From Rhizobium sp. Leaf306 (GTDB lineage: Bacteria > Pseudomonadota > Alphaproteobacteria > Rhizobiales > Rhizobiaceae), in assembly GCF_001423425.1 (NCBI RefSeq), contig NZ_LMNX01000002.1, positions 992,001 to 1,056,000 of the forward strand: DNA of 64,000 nt. The letters are read 5' to 3'. Of this stretch, positions 21,035 to 30,613 are shown in pieces. The notes beneath the pieces were generated by a model. That model did no database searches and was not told where the DNA came from. It saw only the letters and a program-made list of their open reading frames with translations. A program made the position numbers and the translations under genes. Every line of letters begins with the position of its first letter. The stretch's first letter is position 1.

Positions 21035-21224
21035 TTCTTACCTTTTCCCGTTGTCCCTTGGCGGGTGAACCCGACTCCGGCCACGTGTGTCGTTTTACCT
21101 GCTTTTGCCCTACAAGCAAGATATCGCGTTAATTTCTATTTACTTCCTTTCGATGCGTGGCCATATCGCCACGCACCACATGCAAACATGGTAAATAAAG
21201 GGTTATTTCAACGATCTCACGGGG

Positions 21225-22346
21225 TTAACCGATGAGATTACTGATGTCGTTGAATGTCGCAAACACCATCAGGCTGAGCACCATGGCCAGTCCGATCCGG
21301 AATGCGATCTCCTGAGCACCAGACCCCAGCGGCTTGCCTCTGATGGCCTCGATTGCATAAAATACCAGATGCCCTCCGTCCAGAACAGGAACCGGCATCA
21401 GGTTCAACAATCCAATGGAAACTGACAGTACGGCTGCCAGCTGAACAACGGCGGCAAAGCCGAGGCTCGCCATCTGGCCAGATGCCTGCGCGACCCTGAC
21501 AGGACCGCCCAGCTGATCAGCCTTCATGCGACCCGTCACGAGGTTGCCGATGTAGCGGAATGTGCCGGTGACGATATTTCCGGTTTCCTTGACCCCTTCC
21601 GCCACTGCCTCGAGGGGCGAGAAGGTTTCGGTCCTGAAATTGCCCAGCTGTTCGTTGGTGACGATGCCGATCAGGCCGAGCTCGACCTTGTTGCCGAACT
21701 GGTCGGTGATCTCACTGCGCTTTGGCACCATAGGCAGGTCGATGTCCTGCCCGTTGCGTTCAACGGTGACGGTGATCGGGGTTTCCGGACGCACGCTGAC
21801 ATAGCGGCGGACGTCGTCGAACGTCTTGATGCGACTGCCATCGAGCGCGACCAGACGGTCCCCCGTCTGCACACCGGCTTCTGCAGCGGCGCTGTCAGGC
21901 CTCACTTCGGCGACGACGGGATCGGCGATGACCTTTCCGTAAACGCTGAACAGGACGGCGAAGATCGCGATCGCCAGAATGAAATTGGCAATCGGTCCGG
22001 CAGCCACGGTCGCCGCGCGTTTCCACAGCTTGGCCCCGGCCAGCGTGTGAGCCTTGTCCGCCTCGGTCATATGCGAGACGCTTTTGGCATCGGGCATGCT
22101 CGCGACATCGTCGTCGCCAAAGAATTTCACATACCCACCAAGCGGAATCGCAGAGATCTTCCAGCGTGTGCCGCGTTTGTCCGTAAACCCGATCAGTTCC
22201 GGTCCGAAGCCGACGGAAAATGCAGTCGAGCGGATGCCGCACCAGCGGCCGACAAGGTAGTGGCCCATTTCGTGCACGAAGACGAGCAGCGACAGGACGA
22301 GGATGAAGGGGATGATGTAACCCGTAACGAAGGTCAGGATGGCCAT
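21225..22346 (-). CDS. rseP: RIP metalloprotease RseP (site-2 protease)
   Basis: This 373-residue inner-membrane zinc protease cleaves transmembrane segments (anti-sigma factors, signal-peptide remnants). The HExxH motif appears in SLLVFVHEMGHYLVGR near residue 24-35. A single PDZ domain covers about residues 125-205 (AAEAGVQTGDRLVALDG). The third ligand motif is NLMPVPVLDGGHL near residue 325. Four membrane segments are predicted. It lies between cdsA and bamA. Rhizobial versions carry one PDZ domain rather than the two of E. coli, as here. Confidence 0.95.
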   Translation of the reverse strand: MAILTFVTGYIIPFILVLSLLVFVHEMGHYLVGRWCGIRSTAFSVGFGPELIGFTDKRGTRWKISAIPLGGYVKFFGDDDVASMPDAKSVSHMTEADKAHTLAGAKLWKRAATVAAGPIANFILAIAIFAVLFSVYGKVIADPVVAEVRPDSAAAEAGVQTGDRLVALDGSRIKTFDDVRRYVSVRPETPITVTVERNGQDIDLPMVPKRSEITDQFGNKVELGLIGIVTNEQLGNFRTETFSPLEAVAEGVKETGNIVTGTFRYIGNLVTGRMKADQLGGPVRVAQASGQMASLGFAAVVQLAAVLSVSIGLLNLMPVPVLDGGHLVFYAIEAIRGKPLGSGAQEIAFRIGLAMVLSLMVFATFNDISNLIG

Positions 22347-22387
22347 TTCAGTTTCCGGTTTCCAGCGGTCGCAAGGACCGACATTTA

Positions 22388-23221
22388 TCAGAGGCCGAAA
22401 AGATAGGCCGCGACGCTTGCGTCAACATGGCTTGTCCAGGCGGCGTGCGCAAGTGTGAGAAGAAACGCCGCGAAACAGGCAAAAACGAGACCGTCGACGC
22501 GATCCATCACACCACCGTGGCCGGGGATGAGATGGCTGGAATCCTTCACGCCGAATCGGCGCTTGATGAAGGATTCGAAGAGGTCACCGATCTGGCTCGC
22601 GACAGACAGAATGAGCGCCATGAACGCCGTCCACAGCGAGAAGTCCGAAAACACAACACCACTCAGCGCAGATCCGGCGATGACGGCGGAAACAGTACCG
22701 CCAATCGCGCCGGACCATGTCTTGCCGGGCGAGATTCGTGGCGCGAGTTTCGGCCCCTTCAGTTTGCGGCCGATGAAATAGGCGAGAATGTCCGTGGACC
22801 AGACGACGGCGAACAGAAACAGCATCGCCATCAGGCCGATCTGGTTCTCACCCCGGATCGCGGCAATGGCGATCGTACTCAAGCCTGCGTAGAGGATGCC
22901 TGATGGCAGCCACCAGCTACGCTTTCGCAGAACGACAAACAGCATGGCTGTTATCACGCCGCCGCCAAGGAGCGGCATCGACATCTGGTCGTCACCGCCG
23001 AGAACATTCAAAGCGACAAGGACGACGATCAGCCAACCGAAGGCGTTGCCCTGGAAATCCACGTCCTTCAATCGAGTGATCGTGGACCATTCGTAATAGA
23101 CGAGTACGCCGATCACGGCTGCGACGGCCCGGAATGGGAGACCACCTGCCCAGGTCGCGGCCAGGACCACGATGGCAAGCACGATTGCCGACAGAAGACG
23201 CTTCTTCAATTCTCCCGACAT
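22388..23221 (-). CDS. cdsA: Phosphatidate cytidylyltransferase
   Basis: This 277-residue polytopic membrane enzyme makes CDP-diacylglycerol from CTP and phosphatidic acid, the precursor of all phospholipids. The C-terminal signature is visible: KRRFGVKDSSHLIPGHGGVMDRVD, with the metal-binding Asp. Seven or eight hydrophobic helices are seen. The frame is open to 23458, but the true start is the ATG at 23221 ([10 protein letters not shown]), which overlaps the uppS stop codon by one base (TGATG), giving translational coupling. Confidence 0.95.
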   Translation of the reverse strand: MSGELKKRLLSAIVLAIVVLAATWAGGLPFRAVAAVIGVLVYYEWSTITRLKDVDFQGNAFGWLIVVLVALNVLGGDDQMSMPLLGGGVITAMLFVVLRKRSWWLPSGILYAGLSTIAIAAIRGENQIGLMAMLFLFAVVWSTDILAYFIGRKLKGPKLAPRISPGKTWSGAIGGTVSAVIAGSALSGVVFSDFSLWTAFMALILSVASQIGDLFESFIKRRFGVKDSSHLIPGHGGVMDRVDGLVFACFAAFLLTLAHAAWTSHVDASVAAYLFGL

Positions 23222-23964
23222 CAGCCGACGACCGCGGTGGGAGTGGCCGACACGGCGCCGAACCGGCGGTCGCGAGAGGCGTAGACCTTGAGGGCCTGGA
23301 AGAAGAGCTGCTTGTCGAAATCCGGCCAGTATTCGGGAATGAACAGGAACTCCGAATAGGCTGCCTGCCAAAGCAGGAAGTTCGAAAGCCTTTCTTCGCC
23401 GCTGGTGCGGATGATCAGGTCCGGGTCTGGAATATCGGCGGTGTCCAGACGCCCGCAAATCATCGCCGCATCGATCGCCTCTGGATCGAGAAGGCCTGCG
23501 CGCACGTCCTTTGCCAGGCTCACCGTCGCACGGACGATCTCGTCACGCGAGCCATAATTGAACGCGATCACAAGTGTCAGCGCGGTGTTGTTGCGCGTCG
23601 TCTCCTCGGCCTCCAGAAGCAGAGGAAGAAGATCGCCGCGCAGCTTGACGCGGTCGCCGATGATGCGGATGCGAACATTGGAATGATGCAGTTCGGCGAG
23701 GTCGCGACGGATGAAGCGGCGCAGAAGCCCCATCAGGTCGTTCACCTCGGCTTCCGGACGGCTCCAGTTCTCCGACGAAAAGGCGAACAGGGTGAGATAC
23801 TCCACACCCGCCTCGCCTGCCGCCTTCACCGTTTCGCGAACGGCTTCCATCCCTTTGCTGTGGCCAACGGTACGGGGAAGCCCACGCTTGTTGGCCCACC
23901 GTCCGTTGCCATCCATGATGATGGCGACATGCCGAGGGATGATCGCAAGTTCGGGGGTCGCCAT
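23221..23964 (-). CDS. uppS: Isoprenyl (undecaprenyl) diphosphate synthase
   Basis: This 247-residue cis-prenyltransferase makes undecaprenyl diphosphate, the lipid carrier for peptidoglycan and O-antigen. Motifs are [17 protein letters not shown] (catalytic Asp near residue 18), [33 protein letters not shown], and the C-terminal [19 protein letters not shown] followed by ELLF-type FIPEYWPDF. It stands between frr and cdsA; the E. coli neighbour dxr is absent from this position, as usual in rhizobia. Confidence 0.97.
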   Translation of the reverse strand: MATPELAIIPRHVAIIMDGNGRWANKRGLPRTVGHSKGMEAVRETVKAAGEAGVEYLTLFAFSSENWSRPEAEVNDLMGLLRRFIRRDLAELHHSNVRIRIIGDRVKLRGDLLPLLLEAEETTRNNTALTLVIAFNYGSRDEIVRATVSLAKDVRAGLLDPEAIDAAMICGRLDTADIPDPDLIIRTSGEERLSNFLLWQAAYSEFLFIPEYWPDFDKQLFFQALKVYASRDRRFGAVSATPTAVVG

Positions 23965-24015
23965 AATCGATGCCGTTCCTTTCGCAGCCGCAACGTTGCG
24001 GCGTCGCGGAGCAGG

Positions 24016-24573
24016 TTATACCTGCATGATTTCCTTTTCCTTGTCGGCAAGCAAGCGGTCGACTTCGGAAATCGTGTCATCCGTCATCTTCTGCACTTTT
24101 TCCGACTGGGCGCGACTTTCGTCCTGGCCGATGGAACCGTCCTTCTCGGCCTTCTTGAGCCCGTCCATGCCGTCACGACGGACATGGCGAGCCGCAACCT
24201 TGGCTTTTTCGCCGTATTCGTGGGCAAGCTTCACCAGCGACTTGCGGCGCTCTTCGTTGAGCTCCGGCAGAGGAATACGCAGGTTCTGGCCATCGACGAT
24301 CGGGTTGAGGCCGAGATTCGATTCGCGGATTGCACGATCGACAGCACCCACCATTGACTTGTCCCAGATCGAGACGCCCAGCATGCGCGGCTCGGGAACC
24401 GTCACGTTTGCAACCTGGTTGAGCGGCACGCGCGAACCATAGGCTTCGACCGTGACAGGGTCGAGGATGTTTGCGGAAGCACGGCCCGTGCGCAGCGATG
24501 AGATGTCGCTCTTGAAGGCCGTGATCGCGCCGTCCATACGGCGCTTGATGTCGTTGAGATCTACTCCACTCAT
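24016..24573 (-). CDS. frr: Ribosome recycling factor
   Basis: This 185-residue two-domain protein, together with EF-G, splits the post-termination ribosome. The three-helix bundle (residues 1-30 and 105-185) and the beta-rich domain II are evident. The signature segments are [44 protein letters not shown] and [22 protein letters not shown]. It is placed between pyrH and uppS as in most proteobacteria. Confidence 0.98.
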   Translation of the reverse strand: MSGVDLNDIKRRMDGAITAFKSDISSLRTGRASANILDPVTVEAYGSRVPLNQVANVTVPEPRMLGVSIWDKSMVGAVDRAIRESNLGLNPIVDGQNLRIPLPELNEERRKSLVKLAHEYGEKAKVAARHVRRDGMDGLKKAEKDGSIGQDESRAQSEKVQKMTDDTISEVDRLLADKEKEIMQV

Positions 24574-24627
24574 CAGCAGGAACTCCCTATTGTTCTTGGC
24601 GGTCGGTTCTTGGCAACGAACCGCGTG

Positions 24628-25347
24628 TCAGTTGTCGGATACGATGGTCTTGCGACCGCGGCCGGTCAAGATTTGTGCGAAACCGCCCTTCTCGTGGATC
24701 GAGAAGACGACGATCGGAATGGAATTTTCACGCGCCAGCGCAACGGCTGCGACGTCCATGACGGCAAGACCCTTGTCGAGCACTTCACTGTGGGTGAGCG
24801 TTTCGAAACGGGTCGCGGTCGGGTCCTTCTTCGGGTCTGCGGAATAGATGCCGTCGACCTGCGTGCCCTTGAATATCGCTTCTGCGCCGATCTCGGCAGC
24901 ACGCAGCGCCGCAGCAGAATCGGTGGTGAAGAACGGGTTGCCGGTACCGCCGGCAAAGATCACCACACGACCCTGCGCCATATGATGCAGCGTGCGACGC
25001 TGCGAGAAGCTTTCGCAGATCTCCGGCATGGCGACAGCCGACAGGACGACCGTCTCGATGTCGAGCTTGCGCAGCGAGGTTGCGAGCGCCAGTGCGTTGA
25101 TGACGGTGCCGAGCATGCCCATGTGGTCGCCGGTCACCCGGTCGCCACCCTTGGAAGCTACGGCCACGCCACGAAAAATGTTGCCGCCGCCGACGACGAC
25201 ACCGACTTCGACGCCCATGGCGCAGGCATCCGCAATATCCGATGCGATCCGGTCTGCAACTTCGACGTCGATACCGAAGCCCTGACTTCCCATCAGTGCT
25301 TCACCGGAGGCCTTGAGCAGAACACGCTTGTAGATCGGTTGCGACAT
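24628..25347 (-). CDS. pyrH: Uridylate (UMP) kinase
   Basis: This 239-residue amino-acid-kinase-fold enzyme phosphorylates UMP to UDP. It shows the N-terminal RVLLKASGEALMG (catalytic Lys), VVVGGGNIFRG, the GDHMGMLGTVINALAL segment, AGGTGNPFFTTDSAAALRA and KGTQVDGIYSADPKKDP. It is an essential hexameric enzyme regulated by GTP and UTP. It lies downstream of tsf, separated by a strong hairpin, and upstream of frr. Confidence 0.98.
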   Translation of the reverse strand: MSQPIYKRVLLKASGEALMGSQGFGIDVEVADRIASDIADACAMGVEVGVVVGGGNIFRGVAVASKGGDRVTGDHMGMLGTVINALALATSLRKLDIETVVLSAVAMPEICESFSQRRTLHHMAQGRVVIFAGGTGNPFFTTDSAAALRAAEIGAEAIFKGTQVDGIYSADPKKDPTATRFETLTHSEVLDKGLAVMDVAAVALARENSIPIVVFSIHEKGGFAQILTGRGRKTIVSDN

Positions 25348-25401
25348 GGTGGCTCCTTGAAAGCGAAACGGACGGAGTGATCAAACGGGATGCGGATACA
25401 C

Positions 25402-25432
25402 GAAGGGCACCGGCTTGTCACCGGTGCCCTTC
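25402..25432 (-). terminator. Strong hairpin after tsf
   Basis: GAAGGGCACCGG, a seven-base loop and CCGGTGCCCTTC form a perfect 12-bp stem between the tsf stop and the pyrH start. There is no T-run on the minus strand, so it may act as a partial terminator or as a 3' stabiliser that allows lower pyrH expression than rpsB-tsf. Confidence 0.7.
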
Positions 25433-25479
25433 AGGTTTTCAACGACTACAGCGCCTTGCGATGCGCGTGAAGGCAGCAA

Positions 25480-26406
25480 TCAGCCCTTCGCGACTGCTGC
25501 AACTTCTGCTGCGAAATCGCTTTCATCCTTTTCGACGCCTTCACCGAGGAGAAGACGTGCCATGCCGGTGACTTCGATCGGCGCGCCGACTTCCTTTTCG
25601 GCAGCCTTGACGGCGTCACCGACGGTGAGGTCAGGGTTGATGACGAAAGCCTGCGACAGAAGAGCAACTTCCTCGAAGAACTTGCGCATGCGGCCGTCGA
25701 CCATCTTTTCGATGATGGCTTCCGGCTTGCCGGATTCGCGGGCCTGTTCGATGAAGACGTTGCGCTCGCGCTCGGCGACAGCGGCATCGACTTCTTCCGA
25801 ACGGATGGCGAGCGGGTTGGTGGCTGCGATGTGCATGGCAACCTGGCGGCCAATGGCGTTCAGCGCTTCCTTGTTGCCGGTCGACTTCAGGGCAACGAGA
25901 ACGCCGAGCTTGCCGAGACGGTCAGCCGCTGCGTTGTGGATGTAAGTCGCAACAACGCCGTCCTCGACGGACAGAAGCGCGGAGCGGCGCAGGTTCATGT
26001 TCTCGCCGATCGTGGCAATCGTATCCTTGATCGTGTCGGAGACCGTCTTGCCGGTAGCCGGATAGATTGCTGCGCTGACGCCGTCGACGGTACCGTCGGT
26101 GGTCAGGGCAACATCGGCAATGCCGCGAACCATGGTCTGGAACGCATCGTTGCGCGCTACGAAGTCGGTTTCGGAGTTCACTTCGACAACGACAGCGGAC
26201 GTGCCGTTGGAGGCGACGCCGATCAGGCCTTCGGCTGCGGTGCGGCCGGACTTCTTGTCAGCCTTGGCGATACCCTTGGCGCGCAGCCAGTCGATCGCAG
26301 CTTCGATGTCGCCGTTGTTTTCGGCAAGCGCGCGCTTGCAATCCATCATGCCCGCGCCGGACTTTTCGCGCAGTTCCTTCACCAGTGCAGCGGTGATTTC
26401 AGCCAT
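25480..26406 (-). CDS. tsf: Elongation factor Ts
   Basis: This 308-residue protein is the guanine nucleotide exchange factor for EF-Tu. The N-terminal domain has [19 protein letters not shown] and [14 protein letters not shown]. The core contains [10 protein letters not shown], the conserved EF-Tu contact motif, at about residue 80. The C-terminal part is rich in Ala/Glu/Lys. The ATG at 26406 gives the family's usual N-terminus; the open frame to 26538 is spurious. It follows rpsB across a spacer with a 12-bp hairpin. Confidence 0.98.
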   Translation of the reverse strand: MAEITAALVKELREKSGAGMMDCKRALAENNGDIEAAIDWLRAKGIAKADKKSGRTAAEGLIGVASNGTSAVVVEVNSETDFVARNDAFQTMVRGIADVALTTDGTVDGVSAAIYPATGKTVSDTIKDTIATIGENMNLRRSALLSVEDGVVATYIHNAAADRLGKLGVLVALKSTGNKEALNAIGRQVAMHIAATNPLAIRSEEVDAAVAERERNVFIEQARESGKPEAIIEKMVDGRMRKFFEEVALLSQAFVINPDLTVGDAVKAAEKEVGAPIEVTGMARLLLGEGVEKDESDFAAEVAAVAKG

Positions 26407-26570
26407 TTTCGTGCCTCTTGTCGGTTCAAGTTGCGTGTCGCCGGAAAACCGTCGGCGATACCAAAGATTGGGACGAATGTACCCGGAAATATGACATCGT
26501 GATGAAGCCATCACGGTTGCGACCGTCTCCACGTCCACCTAACGGTAGACGGCGACGTATCGTCTTAAAC

Positions 26571-26606
26571 GACCAAGGCCAGGGATTCATATCTCTGGCC
26601 TTGGTC
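26571..26606 (-). repeat. 12-bp stem hairpin in the rpsB-tsf spacer
   Basis: The arms GACCAAGGCCAG (26571-26582) and CTGGCCTTGGTC (26595-26606) are perfectly complementary with a 12-base loop. It lies about 50 bases downstream of the rpsB stop without a T-run on the minus strand, consistent with a partial terminator or stabiliser between rpsB and tsf. Confidence 0.7.
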
Positions 26607-26652
26607 GAATTCGAAAAGACGGAGCGTCTCAGAACGTTCCAGACTCAGACAA

Positions 26653-27438
26653 TTAAGCCTGAGCTTCCGTTTCGGCTGCGCCTTCAGCTTCGAGAGCAGG
26701 CTCTTCAGGAGCCTCCATCATCGCGCCGAGGTCACGGCCCGAAGCGCCCTGCTGACGGGCAATGCCGTCGATGGCAGCGCGTGCCATCAGGTCGCAGTAG
26801 AGAGCGATGGCGCGCGAAGCGTCGTCGTTGCCGGGGATCGGGAAGTCGATCAGGTCCGGATCGCAGTTCGAGTCGATGATGGCGACGACCGGGATGCCCA
26901 GGCGCTTCGCTTCGTCGATTGCGATCTTTTCCTTGTTGGTGTCGATGATGAACATCAGGTCCGGAACGCCGCCCATGTCACGGATACCGCCAAGAGCCTT
27001 GTCCAGCTTTTCGCGTTCGCGCTCGAGGTTCAGACGCTCTTTCTTGGAGTAGCCGGAAGCTTCCGAGTTCAGGATCTCGTCGAGCTTGCGCAGACGGGCG
27101 ATCGAGTTCGAAATGGTCTTCCAGTTGGTCATCATGCCGCCGAGCCAGCGGGAGTTGACGTAGTACTGGGCCGAACGCTTGGCGGAGTCAGCGATAAGCT
27201 CGGAAGCCTGACGCTTGGTGCCAACGAACAGAACGCGGCCGCCACGAGCGACGGTGTCGGACACGACCTGAAGGGCGCGCGACAGCATCGGAACGGTCTG
27301 AGCCAGATCGATGATGTGGATGTTGTTACGATCGCCGAAGATGTACGGCTTCATCTTCGGGTTCCAGCGGTGTGTCTGGTGGCCGAAGTGGGTGCCTGCT
27401 TCGAGAAGCTGGCGCATAGAGAAATCGGGCAATGCCAT
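26653..27438 (-). CDS. rpsB: 30S ribosomal protein S2
   Basis: This 261-residue protein S2 binds the head-body junction of the small subunit and is needed for S1 recruitment. Signature regions are [59 protein letters not shown] and [37 protein letters not shown], each seen in order. The acidic Ala/Glu C-terminal tail is typical for alphaproteobacteria. It is the first gene of the rpsB-tsf-pyrH-frr cluster. Confidence 0.98.
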   Translation of the reverse strand: MALPDFSMRQLLEAGTHFGHQTHRWNPKMKPYIFGDRNNIHIIDLAQTVPMLSRALQVVSDTVARGGRVLFVGTKRQASELIADSAKRSAQYYVNSRWLGGMMTNWKTISNSIARLRKLDEILNSEASGYSKKERLNLEREREKLDKALGGIRDMGGVPDLMFIIDTNKEKIAIDEAKRLGIPVVAIIDSNCDPDLIDFPIPGNDDASRAIALYCDLMARAAIDGIARQQGASGRDLGAMMEAPEEPALEAEGAAETEAQA

Positions 27439-27557
27439 GCCTAGTTATCCTTTTCCGGTTGAACCTCCGCAAGACGAACAGCAACCTCGTCGAGGCTGCC
27501 ACCGGGCGGAACGGACCGGATTTCTCCCGGACCATCCCATGCCTTGCGTGTGGAATG

Positions 27558-27589
27558 CCGGTGCCCATACTAGGCATCGGCCACAAAGG
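27558..27589 (-). promoter_or_regulatory. Candidate rpsB promoter
   Basis: On the minus strand CTTGCC (about 27589-27584) is followed after 15-17 bases by TAGTAT/GTATGG (near 27568-27561), roughly 125 bases before the rpsB start. The spacing is ambiguous, so this is only a plausible sigma-70 promoter. Confidence 0.3.
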
Positions 27590-27642
27590 CAAGCGTTTTT
27601 CGACTCTGCCCGTCTTTGGGAAGAGCGGGACTGGCCGAAGCC

Positions 27643-28362
27643 CTAGTCCATTTCGCGGTCGCCGCAGGGCCAGCTTTCCGGCAGTGTCAGGCCGGCCGGC
27701 AGTTTCGTGCGCCGGTCGCCGCAGGCCACGTTCAGCTGGTGCTGATCGAGCCCGATCGAAGACGACAGGTCCACTCCTTCGATGCGCGTCAGAAAGAAGA
27801 AGGCGCTCTGGAAATTGAGGGGACCTTTGAATTCGGCCTTCGTCAGGTCGGCGCGTGCCAGGTTTGCGAAGGCGAAACTTGCGCCGGTCAGGACGGCCCC
27901 GTCGAAGTTCGACCTGCCGAGTTCGGCTTTCTCGAAGCGTGCGTTGTTCAACTCCGCTTTCGAGAAATTGGACCTCTCCAACTCCGCGCTCGTGAAATTC
28001 GCGTCGTTGGCGCGTACTTTCTGGAAGTCGGACCGATACGCTTCGACCTTTGAAAAATTCGCCCCCTCGGCGTTGCTGCCTGCCATCCAGGTGCGGATGA
28101 GCTTCGCCTTGGTGAGATTGGTACCGGCAAAATTCGAATCGCGCAGATCGGTAAAGCTTAAGTCCGCCTCCGCAAGACTACCCTTGGAGAAATCGGATCC
28201 GCTCAGCATCAGATTGCGCTTGGCGCAACTCGACCAGTTGATCCCCGGATAGGGATCGGTACGGCACTCCTGCGCCGAGACCGTCGTCGGCGCGAGTGTC
28301 AGCGCGGCGGCTCCTGTCAGGATCGCGACAGAAAGAATGGTACCAATCGAACTCATAGACAC
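27643..28362 (-). CDS. Exported pentapeptide-repeat protein
   Basis: This is a 239-residue protein with a signal peptide (hydrophobic residues 7-25, cleavage after VSA near 30). From about residue 50 to 190 it has tandem A(D/N)Lxx-type pentapeptide repeats (for example SDFSKGSLAEADLSFTDLRD), which fold into a right-handed quadrilateral beta helix. Cysteines near residues 33, 46 and at the C-terminus may form disulphides, consistent with a periplasmic location. The biochemical role is unknown. It stands alone between rpsB and the eipB gene, all on the minus strand. Confidence 0.85.
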   Translation of the reverse strand: MSMSSIGTILSVAILTGAAALTLAPTTVSAQECRTDPYPGINWSSCAKRNLMLSGSDFSKGSLAEADLSFTDLRDSNFAGTNLTKAKLIRTWMAGSNAEGANFSKVEAYRSDFQKVRANDANFTSAELERSNFSKAELNNARFEKAELGRSNFDGAVLTGASFAFANLARADLTKAEFKGPLNFQSAFFFLTRIEGVDLSSSIGLDQHQLNVACGDRRTKLPAGLTLPESWPCGDREMD

Positions 28363-28443
28363 CGCTCCTCTCCACGCCTCGGTGGACGTGCATACTCAAC
28401 TACCGCTTATATAGAGAAGGACGGCAGCAAATTCATCCCGTCG

Positions 28444-29298
28444 TCACCTGGTAACGGGTCGTTGATCTGCCTGGCAGTCGCTCTTTTGCAAAAGCTCAAG
28501 CTTGCTCAGGCTTCCGCTAAGCACGAAGTCGCCGTAGTCCATGGTCAGGTCGCGCGTGATGCCGTTCTCATAGAGCTTGAACGACATGTTGTAGACGGGC
28601 GTCGGATCGCCCGCGGCTGCCTCGTTGAAATAGGCAATGGTCACAGGCCAATACGCGGCCTTGGAGAACTCGCCGGCTTTGGCTGCATCAAGATCTTCCT
28701 TCTGCGGGTCCTGCTGCTTTCCGATGACTGTCGTGGTCAGAAGCGACTTGTCGCCATCCTCAGAACCGTCGAACACGCGTGCCTCGAAAAACCGGTTGCC
28801 ATTCTTCGCATTCTTGATCACTTCAAGCATGTGATTGGTAGGGAACGCGCTGGCTGGAAGGTCGACTTCGCGCCCCTCGGGACCGGTCAGGTCCACTTTG
28901 ACGCCGGTTTCGCCGGTCGTCGCGTCACCGGCGACCTCCTTGTCCAACTGTTCGTCGGTAAACGACTTGGTCTCGAAGTGAAACTGCTGCGCCGATACAT
29001 CCTCGAACGTGTTGGTCTGTTGGTCGCTGACGCGGGTTTGCTCGCCGGTATCTATCTTTGTGACGAGACGGAAGTTGGTCGTGAACCCCGTGCAGGCCGA
29101 GCCGGTAAACTCGTAGACCATTCGTCCGACCATCCCTTCGATTCCGGACCGCTCGGACGCATCCTTGAGCTTCAGGTCGTAGACGGCGCGATGCGGAATG
29201 AGCAGGCGGGCCGCCGTATCGGCGCTCATCGGGGCAGCGGAGGCCGCTGGCACGCTCATCACGCCGGCAAGGAACATCCCAAGGCTCGTGCGCAGCAT
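28444..29298 (-). CDS. eipB: EipB-family periplasmic cell envelope integrity protein (DUF1849)
   Basis: This 284-residue exported protein has a signal peptide ending near AASAAP (residue 22) and matches the DUF1849/EipB family. Segments RAVYDLKLKDASERSGIEGMVGRMVYEF, GFTTNFRLV and FETKSFTDEQ are followed by a second half with DLPASAFPTNHMLEVI and FNEAAAGDPTPVYNMSFKLYENG. EipB of Brucella is a periplasmic beta-spiral protein needed for envelope integrity. Two cysteines (one after GSA, one near the C-terminus, KSDCQADQ) fit the conserved disulphide of the family. The assignment is from family recall, not an alignment. Confidence 0.8.
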   Translation of the reverse strand: MLRTSLGMFLAGVMSVPAASAAPMSADTAARLLIPHRAVYDLKLKDASERSGIEGMVGRMVYEFTGSACTGFTTNFRLVTKIDTGEQTRVSDQQTNTFEDVSAQQFHFETKSFTDEQLDKEVAGDATTGETGVKVDLTGPEGREVDLPASAFPTNHMLEVIKNAKNGNRFFEARVFDGSEDGDKSLLTTTVIGKQQDPQKEDLDAAKAGEFSKAAYWPVTIAYFNEAAAGDPTPVYNMSFKLYENGITRDLTMDYGDFVLSGSLSKLELLQKSDCQADQRPVTR

Positions 29299-29408
29299 TC
29301 ACATTCTCCTATTGGACTCAATGCATGATGTTGTAAGAACGCCATCAGCCGAGGTTATGACCTTGATGCAGGATTTTTGGGCAATTTACAATAAAACCGG
29401 AGACCGAA

Positions 29409-29879
29409 ATGTCGAACCCGATCGAGACGCGCCTGCAGGAACTGGACATCGTTCTGCCTGAGGCAGCAGCGCCTGCCGCCAACTATGTGTCCTACGTGAT
29501 CAGCGGCAACATGCTCTATATCTCCGGTCAGTTGCCGACCGAAAACGGCAAGATTGCGGTCAGTGGCCTGGTCGGTGCCGATGTCGACGTCCCGGCAGCG
29601 CAGCGCGCCGCAGAACTCTGCGCCATCAACATTCTGTCGCAGGCGAAGGCTGCTCTTGGCGGAGATCTCACCAGGATCAAGCGCGTCGTCAAGCTGTCGA
29701 GCTTCGTTGCGTCTGCACCGGGCTTCACGGAACAGCACATCGTCACCAATGGCGCTTCGAACCTCATTGCGAACGTGCTCGGGGAAGCTGGCAAGCACGC
29801 CCGCGCTGCCGTCGGCATGGCAGCACTTCCACTCAACGCCGCGGTCGAGATCGAGGCTATCATCGAGATCTCCGCATGA
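29409..29879 (+). CDS. RidA/YjgF-family protein (larger subclass)
   Basis: This is a 156-residue member of the RidA (Rid/YER057c/UK114) superfamily, YjgF-like with the longer subgroup architecture: SNPIETRLQELDIVLPEAAAPAANYVSYVISGNMLYISGQLP at the N-terminus and FTEQHIVTNGASNLIANVLGEAGKHARAAVG at the C-terminus. The family removes reactive enamine/imine intermediates. The Arg that binds carboxylates in canonical RidA is present in the KHARAAVG segment. Its TGA overlaps the ATG of the GDPD gene (ATGA), so the two are translationally coupled. Confidence 0.88.
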   Translation: MSNPIETRLQELDIVLPEAAAPAANYVSYVISGNMLYISGQLPTENGKIAVSGLVGADVDVPAAQRAAELCAINILSQAKAALGGDLTRIKRVVKLSSFVASAPGFTEQHIVTNGASNLIANVLGEAGKHARAAVGMAALPLNAAVEIEAIIEISA

Positions 29880-30604
29880 CATCTGCAGACTGGATCAAGG
29901 ACGTACCGGTGGCGCATCGCGGCTATCACGACATGAACAAGACGGTCTGGGAAAATACGCTGTCAGCGTTTTCCCGGGCCATTGATGCGGGTTTCGCGAT
30001 CGAATGCGACATACAGCTGTCCGCAGACAGCGTCCCGGTCGTGTTCCACGACAACAAGCTGGAGCGCCTTTGCGGCATCAAGGGCGACGTTCGCGAACGG
30101 ACCGCGGCCGAACTCGGAATGCTTTCGATTGGTGGCACCGCGGACAAGATACCGACGCTCAAGCAGATGCTCACGCTCGTCGCCGGTCGCGTTCCTCTTG
30201 TCATCGAGATCAAGGGTCGCCAAGCGGATGAGGACGACGGCTTCGTTGACGACGTTCTCGACGTATTGGAAGGGTATGAGGGCAAGGTTGCCCTGATGAG
30301 CTTCGACTACCACATCCTGCGTGCACTGAAGCAGGCCGAGGCGCCCTACCCGCTTGGCCTCACCGCGGAAGGCTCAAAGCCGGAGGAGTTCTTCAATCAC
30401 GACGAAGCGATGCAGCTCGGCCTCGATTTCATCTCCTATCACTGGGCGCATCTGCCCAACTCATTCGTCACTGCGCAGGCTGATGCCGGAATTCCGATCA
30501 TTACCTGGACGGTGAGGGATGCAAAGGCCGTCGAACATACCTATAAATATGCAGAGCAGATGACCTTCGAAGGGTTCGACCCACGGGAGAACCCTGCCGC
30601 ATAA
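29876..30604 (+). CDS. Glycerophosphodiester phosphodiesterase
   Basis: This 242-residue TIM-barrel GDPD hydrolyses glycerophosphodiesters to glycerol-3-phosphate and an alcohol. Catalytic signatures are VAHRGYHDMNKTVWENTLSAF (His-Arg and Glu-Asn), FAIECDIQLSADSVPVVFHD (Glu, Asp, His) and the internal KIPTLKQML. It has no signal peptide, so it is cytoplasmic, like UgpQ. It is coupled to the upstream RidA-like gene and followed after 9 bases by the GNAT gene, which together with the HIT gene suggests a four-gene operon 29409-32275. Confidence 0.9.
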   Translation: MTSADWIKDVPVAHRGYHDMNKTVWENTLSAFSRAIDAGFAIECDIQLSADSVPVVFHDNKLERLCGIKGDVRERTAAELGMLSIGGTADKIPTLKQMLTLVAGRVPLVIEIKGRQADEDDGFVDDVLDVLEGYEGKVALMSFDYHILRALKQAEAPYPLGLTAEGSKPEEFFNHDEAMQLGLDFISYHWAHLPNSFVTAQADAGIPIITWTVRDAKAVEHTYKYAEQMTFEGFDPRENPAA

Positions 30605-30613
30605 TTGGATCCA